Positions 1-11,262 of a DNA stretch of 34,894 nucleotides are shown piece by piece. A model generated the notes under the pieces. It did no database searches. It was given only the letters and a program-made list of their open reading frames with translations, and was not told the origin of the DNA. The stretch's first letter is position 1, and each line of letters opens with the position of its first letter. Origin of the DNA: Paulinella micropora (Eukaryota; Cercozoa; Imbricatea; Euglyphida); contig BJOX01000291.1 in the NCBI GenBank assembly GCA_009731375.1, forward strand, positions 384,527 to 419,420. The letters are read 5' to 3'. The position numbers and the translations under genes are program-made.

Positions 1-264
1 CCTCCTCTTCTTTTTCCAGAACACAGTCTACCCGTGATTCCCATCCCGGACACATGCACAGTACACAAATTATTGTTTGATGTGAAACTGCGTTCCTTTG
101 CAAGGACTACATTCCTTTGCGACATCTCATCTTTCGCGTAGAACCGTCAGACTGCTTACATCCGGGCCTAGTGCCGATCCCCAGCCCGCTACCCAGTCGC
201 CAACTGGCGGCGGGGTGGAATGGATACTTTTGTCTTCGGATACGCAGAGCTGATAGACCAAACA

Positions 265-298
<34 letters not shown>

Positions 299-336
299 CT
301 TTCTTTCTTTCTTTCTTTCTTTCTTTTCTTCTTCTT

Positions 337-396
<60 letters not shown>
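265..396. repeat. TATC/TTTC compound microsatellite
   Basis: Tetranucleotide array of TATC changing to TTTC and back to TATC. Open frames across it encode only YLSI/SFFL periodic peptides and are not genes. The left edge (226-267) carries a 42-base motif that recurs beside another GATA array at 34301. Confidence 0.95.
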
Positions 397-851
397 GGGT
401 GCCATCCGTCGACAGACAGAGAATTAGGGGATGGTGTGGGTGTGTTGGGCCCGTGGTGGGGTGCCTTATGTGTGCCTAGCCATACGCCTATAAGTCACAT
501 GCCGAAATAGCGACGGGAAGCACAATCCTGTTCCCTCAGGGTGCCCTTTCTCGCTTGTTGAGCCCGGAATAAAACCCACAGTGCTCTGTCGGTTTATACT
601 AGACTGTCGAACAGTCTCGAAACTCCATCTGCTTACTGGGCCCTCTGTAATGGAGGTGGGAGCTCGTTCTGCAAGGGGCGCTTATGGAACGAGCCCTGGC
701 CCCGCCTGGTACTAGGGAGCTTTGGTATCGCCTGTATCAGTCCCTTCCGTGCAAACATCACGGCTTAGCTGGGCATCGGGTTTATACTTTATTCACAGAC
801 TTCCTTGGTTGACGAAATCAGAAGCTCCTTTTTTCTGACATTAGTCGATAT
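397..851. other. Anonymous unique DNA
   Basis: No open frame with protein-like composition, no recognisable RNA gene and no internal repeat was seen in this stretch between two TATC arrays. Confidence 0.5.
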
Positions 852-854
852 CTC

Positions 855-906
<52 letters not shown>

Positions 907-919
907 GTCTGTCTGTCTC
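852..919. repeat. CTAT/CTGT microsatellite
   Basis: About fifteen CTAT units followed by CTGT units; a simple tetranucleotide array. Confidence 0.95.
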
Positions 920-1084
920 AGGTCCCTGTGCCTCACTACGGCTTGGTCCTGAGTTATCCCCAATGGCGTGCCTTAGCCGACCGTTTCGTAGAATTCCAAA
1001 AGCTGCCAGCCGGCCCCGCGCCCGCCACGAGTATGTGAGAGAGAAGACAGAGAGAGGGGCGGAGGGGGGGAAGGTTACTACTTG

Positions 1085-1306
1085 AAAACCGTGGCTTGAA
1101 CATGACTCAGCCAGCTTGACTAAGCCAGCTTGACCTGGCCATGGCTTTTCGAACCCAGCTTGATCAAGCCAGCTTGACCAAGTCAGCTTAACTAAGCCAT
1201 GGCTTGACTAAGCCATGGCTTGACCAAGCCAGCTTGGCTAAGCCATTGTTTGACTAAGCCATGGCTTGACTAAGCCATGGCTTGACTAAGCTAGCTTGAG
1301 CAAGCC
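1085..1306. repeat. 16-bp palindromic-unit minisatellite
   Basis: Degenerate tandem repeat of 15-16 bp units of the types AAGCCAGCTTGACT and AAGCCATGGCTTGACT. The core AAGCCATGGCTT is a perfect 12-base palindrome, so each unit could form a small hairpin. Units diverge at the left edge and are most regular at about 1240-1290. Confidence 0.85.
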
Positions 1307-1435
1307 AGGGGTGTGCATCTGCGTAGCATGTATGTATGTTCGTTTGTGTGCATGTGTGCGTTAGCCGCCACGAAATCGCCACAGCTAGCCGCGACGCGCG
1401 TGGAGTTGGGGGACTTTCGCTTGAAGTTCATGATA

Positions 1436-1490
1436 GAGCCCACACTGCGCTTCGAGGGGTAATTAGGATATATATATATATATATACATA

Positions 1491-1565
<75 letters not shown>

Positions 1566-1578
1566 GTTAAAGTTGCTG

Positions 1579-1666
<88 letters not shown>

Positions 1667-1697
1667 ATGAGCCACACTGCGCTTCGAGGGGTTAGGA
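1436..1697. repeat. TA-TG-GA microsatellite between direct repeats
   Basis: A compound block of (TA)n, (TG)n and (GA)n at about 1469-1663, broken by GTTAAAGTTGCTGAAG. It lies between two copies of a 29-35 base sequence containing CACTGCGCTTCGAGGGG (1436-1468 and 1669-1697). The copies differ only by small indels. Confidence 0.85.
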
Positions 1698-1730
1698 AAT
1701 GTGTTGATGTTATTTAATTGTATATATCTT

Positions 1731-1780
1731 TGTATGTATGTATGTGTATGTATGTATGTATGTATGTATGTATGTATGTT
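1731..1780. repeat. GTAT microsatellite
   Basis: Short array of GTAT/TATG units just before the pentanucleotide satellite. Confidence 0.9.
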
Positions 1781-1842
1781 GCATGTTGTATAGTATGCCG
1801 GGTGAGCAACACACCATGTTCCTCAAGGACCCGAGCGGTAAA

Positions 1843-3391
1843 ATATATCATCTCATATCATATCATATCATACCATACCATACCATACCATACCATACCA
1901 TACCATACCATACCATATCATATCATATCATATCATATCATATCATATATCATATCATATCATATCATATCATATCATATCATATCATATATCATATATC
2001 ATATCATGTCATATCATATCATATCATATCATATCATATCATATCATATATCATATATCATGTATCATATATCATATATCATATCATATCATATCATATC
2101 ATATCATATCATATCATATCATATCATATCATATCACATCACATCACATCACATCACATCACATCATATCACATCACATCATACCATACCATACCATACC
2201 ATACCATACCATACCATACCATACCATACCATACCATACCATATACCATACCATACCATACCATACCATACCATACCATACCATACCATACCATCATATC
2301 ATATCATATCATATCATATCATATCATATCATATCATATCATATCATATCATATCACATCACATCACATCACATCACATCATATCATATCATATCATATC
2401 ATATCATATCATATCATATCATTATCATTATCATTATCATTATCATTATCATTATCATATCATATCATATCATATCATATCATATCATATCATTATCATA
2501 TCATATCATATCATATCATATCATATCATGTCATGTCATATCATATCATATCATATCATATCATATCATATCATCATCATATCATATCATCATCATTATC
2601 ATATCATATCATTATCATATCATATCATATCATATCATATCATATCATATATCATATCATATCATATATCATATCATATCATATCATATCATATCATATC
2701 ATATCATATCATATCATATCATTTCATATCATATCATATCATATCATATCATATCATATCATATCATATCATATCATATCAATATTATATCATATCATAT
2801 CATATCATATCATATATCATATCATATATCATATCATATCATATCATATATCATATCATATCATATCATATCATATCATTATCATATCATATCATATAAT
2901 ATCATATCATATCATATCATATCATATCATATCATATCATATCATATCATTATCATATCATATCATTACATATCATATCATATCATATCATATCATATCA
3001 TATCATATCATATCACATATCACATATCACATATCACATATCACATATCACATATCATATATCATATATCATGTATCATATATCATATATCATATAACAT
3101 ATCATATCATATCATATCATGTCATGTCATATCATATCATATCATATCATATCGTATCGACATCACATCACATCACATCAAATCACATCACATCAAATGA
3201 TATCATATCATATCATATCATATCAAATCATATCATATCATATCATATCATATCATATGATTATCATATCATATCATATCATATCATATCATATCATATC
3301 ATATCATATCATACTATATCATGTCCATCGCACCGCATAGCATCGTATCGTAGAGTAGCTTAGCGTAGCGTATCATATCATATCATATCAT
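1843..3391. repeat. 1.5-kb ATATC pentanucleotide satellite
   Basis: About 1.5 kb of 5-bp units read as ATATC, with blocks of variant units ATACC (about 1870-1915 and 2180-2295), ACATC (about 2135-2175 and 2355-2380) and ATTATC (about 2420-2458). Two long open frames cross it because a 5-bp unit free of stops cycles through all frames every 15 bp, giving SYHII periodic peptides. They are not genes. Confidence 0.97.
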
Positions 3392-3449
3392 AGGAAACAA
3401 CTGGGAGTTCAAAGCCATGGCTAAACATGAACTGCTGTTTGCCAAGTAC

Positions 3450-3735
3450 CATCTCTATTTCTATCTCTATTTCTATCTCTATCTCTGTCTCTATCTCTAT
3501 CTCTGTCTATCTCTATCTCAATCTCTATCTCTATCTCTATTTCTATCTCTATCTCTATCTCTACCTCTATCTCTATATCTCTATCTCTATATCTCTATCT
3601 CTATTTCTATCTCTATCTCTATCTCTATCTCTATATCTCTATTTCTGTCTCTGTCTCTGTCTCTGTCTCTACCTTTATCTCTATCCTTATCTCATTTTCA
3701 CTATCTCTATGTCTATCTCTATCTACATCTATAGC
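3450..3735. repeat. TCTATC hexanucleotide array
   Basis: Array of CTATCT-type hexamers with scattered TTTC and CTGT variants. It begins just after ATGGCTAAACATGAACTG (3419-3436), of which a near copy lies at 3790. Confidence 0.93.
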
Positions 3736-3807
3736 GATACTTAAACATTATATACATGTGTATATTATTTAGGTACAACGTGGAGTAAGCATGGCTCAGC
3801 ACGAACT

Positions 3808-3990
3808 GAGATGGAGATATAGAGATAGAGAAAGAGATTAGAGATAGATATAGAGATAGAGGTAGAGGTAGAGAAAGAGATAGAGATAGAGATAGAGATA
3901 GAGATAGACATAGAGATAGAGATAGAAATAATACAGATAGACATGGATAGACTTAGACATAGACGTAGACATACACATAGATATAGACAT
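3808..3990. repeat. AGAGAT array, complement of the preceding array
   Basis: Array of GAGATA-type hexamers, the reverse complement of the array at 3450-3735, about 75 bp away, so the pair forms an imperfect inverted repeat. It follows ATGGCTCAGCACGAACTG at 3790. Confidence 0.9.
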
Positions 3991-4041
3991 ATGTATGTGG
4001 ATATAGCCTACAGTTAAAGATATAGACATATCTTCTTTCAC

Positions 4042-5640
4042 TATTCATTCACCCCAGGTGCGACTGGCAAGGATTCTTTGGTAAAGTCAGTGTTCATATT
4101 AAAAAATATAGGTATTAATGTAGATATATCTAGTGTGATATAGATCATCTATAAATAGAGATAAAGCAGTGAGCCGGCCGCGGCGCAGTTGCTGCACCGA
4201 TGAGATAGATAGAAAGATACTGCCCGGGACGCCGCCTTCCTTATGATTTGGACTCAGAGTTGTCACCTGACCAGTTGCTTTTACGAAATCGCCGCTATTT
4301 CATTAATAATAAACCTTGCTACTCGTAGGGATGAGCGGGAAGCCTCCGAAAAAGTATTAATATGAGAAAGCAAGTGGCATAGACTCTTCGAGTCCTGATA
4401 TTAAAATTATACTAGTTAATATTGACCTACAACCTCAGCCGTCACGGTGGGAGGCCGACTCTGAGAACTTAGTACGTCACTGATATCAACAAAAATTTCG
4501 AAATTACGTAAATAACTTGAACGAAGTGACCTCTCTACTATTTATTGGTATTTCACCTGCTCTCACAGTCAGGACTCAATGTAGCCATAGTGTTCTTAAT
4601 AAAAGTTCGTTGTATCTGCCTACTTGACACCAAGAGTTGTATACAAACTCATACCGGATTCAAATGTCTTGAGGTCAACTGACAGCACTGTGTGTATTCA
4701 AGTGAATGCCGGTTGGTTATTTCCTCGCAGGGGGTTAAGCAAGCCTGTGACTTACACACTGAACGCAGTGAACTACTTTTAATTGGTCTGAATTGTCATC
4801 TGAACTGTCCGGGCCGGGGGCCGGGAGTCCGACTGAGCACTTATTACTAATAATAATCTTGGATCGTCTGTGTCACAGCTCGGACACGCAACTGTCACAA
4901 AAATGAAATTCTTTCTCAACCGCCGCTCGAACAAATCAAGTCACCGAAGTTGATTCGCAAAGGCACCAGTCACCTCATGGAACGAATTCGTTCAGGAATA
5001 GTCGACAAGTAAATTTTTACCGGAAATAATTATTGAAAATGCAGCCGTTGCGCGTCAAATCAGAGAAGCAGTTGACCGGTTGAATCGATGATGTCTCGCG
5101 GCGTCATCACTGTGCTTCTTTGAATGAGGAGGCCCTAACAAAAACGCTTTAGCAAGCAAACTGGAGCCACACCCATGCCAACAGGGTCTGATTCAAGAGA
5201 ATCAGACTGACTAATGGATCCACGTTTCTAGAAAGTAGCGAAGCACCTCAATTCGGCCAGGCTCGCTCTCCCCATCGGATTTCTTCTGGGCGGGCCGCTT
5301 GCTATTATTACTGCCCACGTTAAAGCGGCAAAATGATCTAACTTTAATCGCATCGTTCTCGATCAATATTTTAGCTACGAAAATGGAGCATCTCGTTAGA
5401 AAGCTCTTTTTGGGCTTACAAATTATGGTTTCAGGATCGTCATAGCACTAATGTTGATGGAGAATGATGAGGACATTTTGCCATTTGAATGTCTTCACAA
5501 CATCACCCCGAGCGTTACCGCGCCACCGAGTGAAGTTAGCCCACCGTGGAGACTGAAACGTGGGAGCAAATCACGTATGTTTTTTCTCTTATTATAATCA
5601 TAATGATAGCACGAAAACCACACTGCTGTTTATTGGATTA
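4042..5640. other. Anonymous unique DNA with repeat remnants
   Basis: No protein-like open frame. Two items stand out: a minus-strand copy of the CCACTC/GAGTGG stem-loop tail (4281-4345), and a diverged plus-strand copy (about 4660-4780) of part of the dispersed repeat at 23200-23340, sharing TTTCCTCGCAGGGGGTTA. Confidence 0.6.
4281..4345 (-). repeat. Diverged retroposon-tail stem-loop
   Basis: On the minus strand this reads GCTTCCCGCTC, an 8-base loop ending in CTAC, then GAGTAGCAAG and a TTATTAA-rich tail ending TTTCGTAA. It matches the intact copies at 10625, 23800, 32033 and 32121 in about the first 40 positions. The stem has decayed here. Confidence 0.55.
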
Positions 5641-5818
5641 CATTGAATTATTCCTCACAATATGCTGCCAGTAGAGTGCAACAGAAAACTAAGTGAGACT
5701 GCGGATGGCTTAAACAAAGAAAAAGGTATGTCATGGTGGAGGGGGGAAACAGAGTCGAGAGAAAAGTAGGGCAGGAAGCGGAGGGGTGAGAAAAGTCAGG
5801 AGAAGAGGGAGCAGGAGG

Positions 5819-5932
5819 GTGGGGGGGGGGGGGGGGGGGGGGGNNNNNNNNNNNNNNNNNNNNNNNNNNNNNNNNNNNNNNNNNNNNNNNNNNNNNNNNN
5901 NNNNNNNNNNNNNNNNNNNNNNNGGGGGGGGG
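5819..5932. repeat. Poly-G run with 80-N assembly gap
   Basis: A G run of at least 24 bases enters a gap (5844-5923) and nine Gs leave it. The proline/glycine frames across it are artefacts. The gap was probably caused by the G run itself. Confidence 0.9.
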
Positions 5933-6157
5933 AAGAGGAAAAAGGTAGGAAATGACATCAAAAACCAAAAAAATGAAAGAGGGCCTTAGTCGTCGCCCTG
6001 GGACATTTTCCACTGTGCAATGCCTGCCGCGACCTGCATGCATGCACATACATGCATAGGTTCATACATACAAACATAATAGGTTCATACATACAAACAT
6101 AGATACATATACACGTACAAGAGGTCTAGCCCTAAGCCAGCAACTCTGAGCAGGCAG

Positions 6158-7090
<933 letters not shown>

Positions 7091-7115
7091 TAGGCCTGCT
7101 GATTTTTACAGTATC

Positions 7116-7189
7116 TATCTTTCTATATACCTACCTACCTACCTACCTACCTACCTACCTATCTCTCTGTCTCTGTCGCTCTCTGTCGC

Positions 7190-7245
<56 letters not shown>

Positions 7246-7270
7246 CATCCCATCCATCTTCCACCCATCC

Positions 7271-7333
<63 letters not shown>

Positions 7334-7353
7334 CATATATCTATCTATCTATC

Positions 7354-7419
<66 letters not shown>

Positions 7420-7485
7420 CCTGCATATCTATCTATCTATCTATCTACCTGCCTATCTATCTATCTACCTGCCTATTTAACCTGC

Positions 7486-7535
<50 letters not shown>

Positions 7536-7572
7536 GTCTGTCTATCTGTCTGTCTGTCTGTCTATCTGTCTG

Positions 7573-7621
<49 letters not shown>

Positions 7622-7656
7622 GCATCTATGCATCTATGCATCTATGCATCTATGCC

Positions 7657-7729
<73 letters not shown>

Positions 7730-7870
7730 GTATGTATCTATGTATCTATGTATCTATCTATCGATCTATCTATCTATCTATCTATCTACCTTCTACCTAC
7801 CTACCTACCGACCTACCGATCTACCGATCTACCGATCTATCGATCTATCGATCTATCTATCTATCGATCG

Positions 7871-7937
<67 letters not shown>

Positions 7938-8060
7938 GATCGATCGACCTATCTACCTACCTACCTACCTACCTACCTACCTATCTATCTATCTATCTAT
8001 CTATCTATATGTCTGTCTCTCTGCCTTTCCTTCTTGCTTTCTTTCTTTCTGTCTGCCTGT
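7116..8060. repeat. TATC/TACC tetranucleotide megaarray
   Basis: About 900 bp of TATC units with TACC, CTGT, TCTC and CGAT variants and a TGCATCTA block (7620-7655). It is the complement of the GATA/GGTA array immediately to its left, so 6158-8010 forms one large imperfect inverted repeat centred near 7100. Confidence 0.97.
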
Positions 8061-8158
8061 CCAAATACCATGATAGCAGCGAAGGTTGGTTTGATGTACG
8101 GGGCAACATCGCCAAACACCGTAACGGAATCTAACACGAATGCACTCACATAAATGTG

Positions 8159-8181
8159 TGTGTGTGAGAGAGAGAGGGAGG

Positions 8182-8218
<37 letters not shown>

Positions 8219-8247
8219 TGAGAGAGAGAGAGAGAGAGGGAGGGAGG

Positions 8248-8309
<62 letters not shown>

Positions 8310-8634
8310 GAAAGAAAGAAAGAAAGAAAGAAAGGAAGAAAGAGAGAGAGAGAGCAGAGGAGAGGAGAGGAGAGGAGACGAGAGGAGATGAGACGAGAGG
8401 AGAGGAGACGAGAGGAGAGGAGACGAGAGGAGAGGAGACGAGACGAGAGGAGAGGAGACGAGAGGAGAGGAGACGAGAGGAGAGGAGACGAGAGGAGAGG
8501 AGACGAGAGGAGAGGAGACGAGAGGAGAGGAGACGAGAGGAGAGGAGAGGAGAGGAGAGGAGACGAGAGGAGAGGAGAGAAGGGGTGAGGAGAGGAGAGG
8601 AGAGGGGGGGAGAGGGGAGAGAGGAGAGGAGAGG

Positions 8635-8674
<40 letters not shown>
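8159..8674 (+). repeat. Polypurine GA/GGA tract
   Basis: About 515 bp almost wholly purine on the plus strand: GA and GAAA runs to about 8352, then a 15-bp unit GAGACGAGAGGAGAG repeated to about 8580, then GA again. Arg/Glu-rich frames across it are artefacts. Such mirror-type homopurine DNA can form triplexes. Confidence 0.95.
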
Positions 8675-8676
<2 letters not shown>

Positions 8677-8881
8677 AGTATCTATGATACTTGTATAAGT
8701 CAGTGCACCTCACTCACCTCACTCACGGGCCTCAGTAAGTCACTCAGTGTGTTACTCAGTCTCAGTGACTCAGTCACTCACTCACTCACATCCTCTTAAT
8801 CTTAACTCTTTGAGTGGGACCTTTTACTTCTGCTAATTGCACGAGTTCGAACATGTCTCGATCAGTCCTACCAAAAAAACA

Positions 8882-9226
8882 AAAACACCTCAAGCCACCC
8901 AATTTTGTGTTGGTCGAACAATGCAATGATTCCTACCAAAGAAACAAAGTAGCTAAATGCCACACTCACGACGTCAGTGACAAGATTAAACACGTTTGAG
9001 CATTCTGGTAAGGTTGACTCGAACTGACTCGCGCTTTCAACTAAAACACCTCAAGCCACCCAATATTGTGTCTGATTTCAACATTCTATAAGGTCGAACA
9101 ATGCAACGATTCCTACCTAAGAAACAAAAGTAGCTGCTAAATGCCACACTCACGACGTCAGTGACAAGATTAAACACGTTTGAGCATTCTGGTAAGGTTG
9201 ACTCGAACTGACTCGCGCTTTCAACT
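8882..9226. repeat. Tandem duplication, 161 and 184 bp
   Basis: Unit 1 (8882-9042) and unit 2 (9043-9226) both start AAAACACCTCAAGCCACCCA and end GACTCGCGCTTTCAACT. Unit 2 has an extra insert of about 20 bases near 9075-9093. The second halves are almost identical, so the duplication looks recent. No gene is evident inside. Confidence 0.9.
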
Positions 9227-9632
9227 CATAGTAAAACCTTTTTTCTCAGTCCCAAAATTTTCGACTCAGCGCTGGAGGGAATGGAAAAAATGCTACCACA
9301 CATCTTGTTGAGATTACCGGGATTTGAATCTCCCGGCAGGGCCGTCCAACCCTCACCGCGATAATTTCTCAGTAGGTTGCAAATCGATCCTCCGTCCCGC
9401 ACGTTTACGTCGCAGTTCTGCAAAACTTTAAAATCTTGAAACTTATAAATGCCTGGTTTTCGTGTTCGTGGCAATATTTGCCATTTTTTTCGAATCTCTT
9501 TTGGACAGAAACAGTCAGTGCGTCTGCACAGTCTTTGTTGTGCAATGCGTGAGACAGGTTAGCGTGTTGAAAAAATGGAGGAAGTACAAGTGGACGATAA
9601 GAACAGACACGTCTGGATGTGTGTTCTATTAG
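9227..9632. other. Anonymous DNA with a T-arm-like hairpin
   Basis: No convincing coding region. A 6-bp stem CCGGGA/TCCCGG with an 8-base loop at 9317-9336 resembles a tRNA T-arm on the minus strand, but no matching A-box or acceptor stem was found. Confidence 0.4.
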
Positions 9633-9845
9633 ATGGGCTACGCACCTCCAATCGCCGTGCGCTGCGTTGAGACAGGAGTTGAGTACGCATCCATCAAGGA
9701 GGCTGCTCTGATGTTTGGCGTCCAACGCTCACATGTCAGAGAATCACTAAGAGACGAAAAAGGACTTAAGCTCCCCGACGGGACAAGAGTTCACTTTGCT
9801 CTAGTCTGTCCGTTTACTTGCAGTTTGGTTGGTCCCTCGCTTTGA
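9633..9845 (+). CDS. Possible exon with NUMOD-like helix-turn-helix segment
   Basis: A 70-codon frame whose first 50 residues look protein-like, in contrast to the surrounding frames. They contain the phrase VRCVETGVEYASIKEAA followed by a turn and VRESLRDEKG. This layout (V-R-C-x-E-T-G, then S-I-K-E-A-A, then a second helix) is like the small DNA-binding repeats attached to HNH-type endonucleases in phages and giant viruses. An in-frame stop (TAG) lies directly upstream in TGTGTTCTATTAG, which could also be a splice acceptor. No nuclease domain is nearby, and the last 20 residues look non-coding. It could be a gene fragment, an exon or chance; family assignment is from memory of motif style only. 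Confidence 0.25.
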   Translation: MGYAPPIAVRCVETGVEYASIKEAALMFGVQRSHVRESLRDEKGLKLPDGTRVHFALVCPFTCSLVGPSL

Positions 9846-10286
9846 GGGTCGTACTTAGAGAATCAGACAATCAGACTGTTTTCTATCGAGCACACTAGAC
9901 AGCACCGAACTGCATAAGCTTCCTGGCTCGGAGCCGGAGCAACAACATTCTTTGTACACAAAATATGCCACGACTCGACTCCGTTTGCAGATTTCGCACG
10001 AGGACCTTTCTGAAGGACCGGATTGCGGACGCTGTGCGGTTACCTTTAACTTTCATGCAAGTGGCTTGCGTGGGTAGTAACTTGCACCTTGCCGATTTGC
10101 ACCGAGATTTGAATGTCTTTCTGCGTTTCATCGATTTCACATACATTAGTTTCCAAGTCCCGTAAGCATTCTACAGCATGCTTCGTTTTCGGTTTTTTTC
10201 CTGTCTTGTTTGAGGTCGAACCTTGGAACATAATATTTAATAAATATCATTTTATCGTGACAACAAAATCCACAGCAGCAGCAACA
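9846..10286. other. Anonymous unique DNA
   Basis: Several short frames on both strands, none with recognisable motifs or clear coding character. No repeat or RNA structure was seen. Confidence 0.4.
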
Positions 10287-10390
10287 ACAACGACAAGAAG
10301 AAGACGAGGAGGAAGAAGAAGAAGAAAAAGAAAAAGAAGAAGAAGAAGAAGAAGAAGAAGAAGAAGAAAGAAGAAGAAGAAGAAGAGGGA
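10287..10390. repeat. CAA/GAA trinucleotide array
   Basis: CAGCAACAA units passing into (GAA)n. Frames give poly-Arg/Lys or poly-Ser and are artefacts. Confidence 0.92.
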
Positions 10391-10424
10391 GAAGAGGCAA
10401 AGGGTGAGAGAGAGAGAAGTATGT

Positions 10425-10480
10425 ACTATCTGTCTATCTATCTATCTGTCTATCTATCTATCTGTCTGCCTATCTATCTT

Positions 10481-10514
<34 letters not shown>

Positions 10515-10586
10515 CATCTATCTATCTATCTGTATGTCTATCTGTCTGTCTATCTATCTATCCATCTATCTATCCATCCATCGATG

Positions 10587-10620
<34 letters not shown>
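10425..10620. repeat. CTAT/CTGT microsatellite abutting a retroposon tail
   Basis: Array of CTAT with CTGT and CCAT variants. Its right edge touches the minus-strand retroposon-tail stem-loop at 10625-10681, separated only by a run of T (A on the minus strand). Confidence 0.93.
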
Positions 10621-10621
<1 letters not shown>

Positions 10622-10624
10622 TTT

Positions 10625-10681
10625 TACGCAAACACTGGTTTAATAAAAGACTTGCCACTCGTAGAGCCCGAGTGGGAAGCA
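10625..10681 (-). repeat. Retroposon-tail stem-loop, (GATA)n-tailed copy
   Basis: On the minus strand it reads TTCCCACTC, a 9-base loop, GAGTGGCAAGT, a TTTTATTAAA stretch, CAGTGTTTGCGTAA, then As and (GATA)n. The stem CCACTC/GAGTGG (10655-10660 with 10670-10675) and the GCGTA(A) end match the copies at 23800, 32033 and 32121. The simple repeat that follows is different there. Confidence 0.75.
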
Positions 10682-10729
10682 GCTAGCTAGCTAGCTATCA
10701 GCAATAGCTGTCTATAAGAGCTACGATCA

Positions 10730-10731
<2 letters not shown>

Positions 10732-10798
<67 letters not shown>
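10732..10798. repeat. ATT trinucleotide array
   Basis: About 22 ATT units next to the tRNA-like SINE head. Confidence 0.95.
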
Positions 10799-11066
10799 GT
10801 GGACACCGTGATAGCCCAGTGGTCAAGTTCTACCATCTGGGCCCTGTCGCCAGTTCGATTCCCGTCGGTGCCACCAGTATTTTCATTGAACATACCGATC
10901 CGTCTGGACCAGTATTTTCATTGAACATACCGGCCCGTCTGGAAGTGTTGGAACTGCCCTTGCGGGGGTGTCATTAGAGCTTATCGTCAATTCTTCGTAC
11001 TCCCCTCACGGGTGAGACGATGGAGGCGCATGTGCAGAAATGCATCAGCCATTGACAGAGAAGCAC
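10799..11066 (+). repeat. tRNA-derived SINE-like unit
   Basis: Starts with a degenerate tRNA-like segment (about 10800-10874). An A-box-like TAGCCCAGTGG and a B-box-like GTTCGATTCC are correctly ordered, with GACACCG near the start pairing 6 of 7 positions with CGGTGCC before CCA. D- and T-stems do not pair well, so it is not a functional tRNA. It is followed by a 35-bp tandem duplication (about 10873-10942, ending CGTCTGG), a body with a CCTCACGGGTGAG hairpin, and an (ATT)n tail. This order (tRNA-like head, body, short-repeat tail) is that of a SINE. A second ATT-tailed unit seems to end at 11262. Confidence 0.5.
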
Positions 11067-11093
11067 TATTATTATTATTATTATTATTATTAT
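11067..11093. repeat. ATT array, probable SINE tail
   Basis: Nine ATT units following GAGAAGCACT. A matching ATT run after GGAGATACACT lies at 11237-11262. Confidence 0.85.
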
Positions 11094-11236
11094 TTGGGCT
11101 GATTGGTATAAAGCTCCTAGAGTAATGTTCTATGCCGTCACTTCCTTTATTCCACCGATTGGTGTGGAGACTTTCCTTATGGAATGGAGGACTGGATGCA
11201 CATGGTCTTTTGGCTCAGCAATTGGCAGGAGATACA

Positions 11237-11262
11237 CTATTATTATTATTATTATTATTATT
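11237..11262. repeat. ATT array, second tail
   Basis: ATT units preceded by GATACACT, like the array at 11067, so the DNA between may be a second short retroposon. Confidence 0.8.

Noticed and set aside
1085-1306. CRISPR-like array
   Set aside because: Units are 15-16 bp, degenerate and without spacers; the window is eukaryotic.
1718-3363. Open frames of 393 and 541 codons
   Set aside because: They cross a 5-bp satellite without stops; the peptides are periodic and the same in all frames. Not genes.
9317-9336. tRNA on the minus strand
   Set aside because: Only a T-arm-like hairpin was seen; no acceptor stem, A-box or anticodon arm could be fitted.
10799-10876. Functional tRNA gene
   Set aside because: A- and B-boxes are present, but D- and T-stems do not pair and the acceptor stem has a mismatch; a SINE head fits better.
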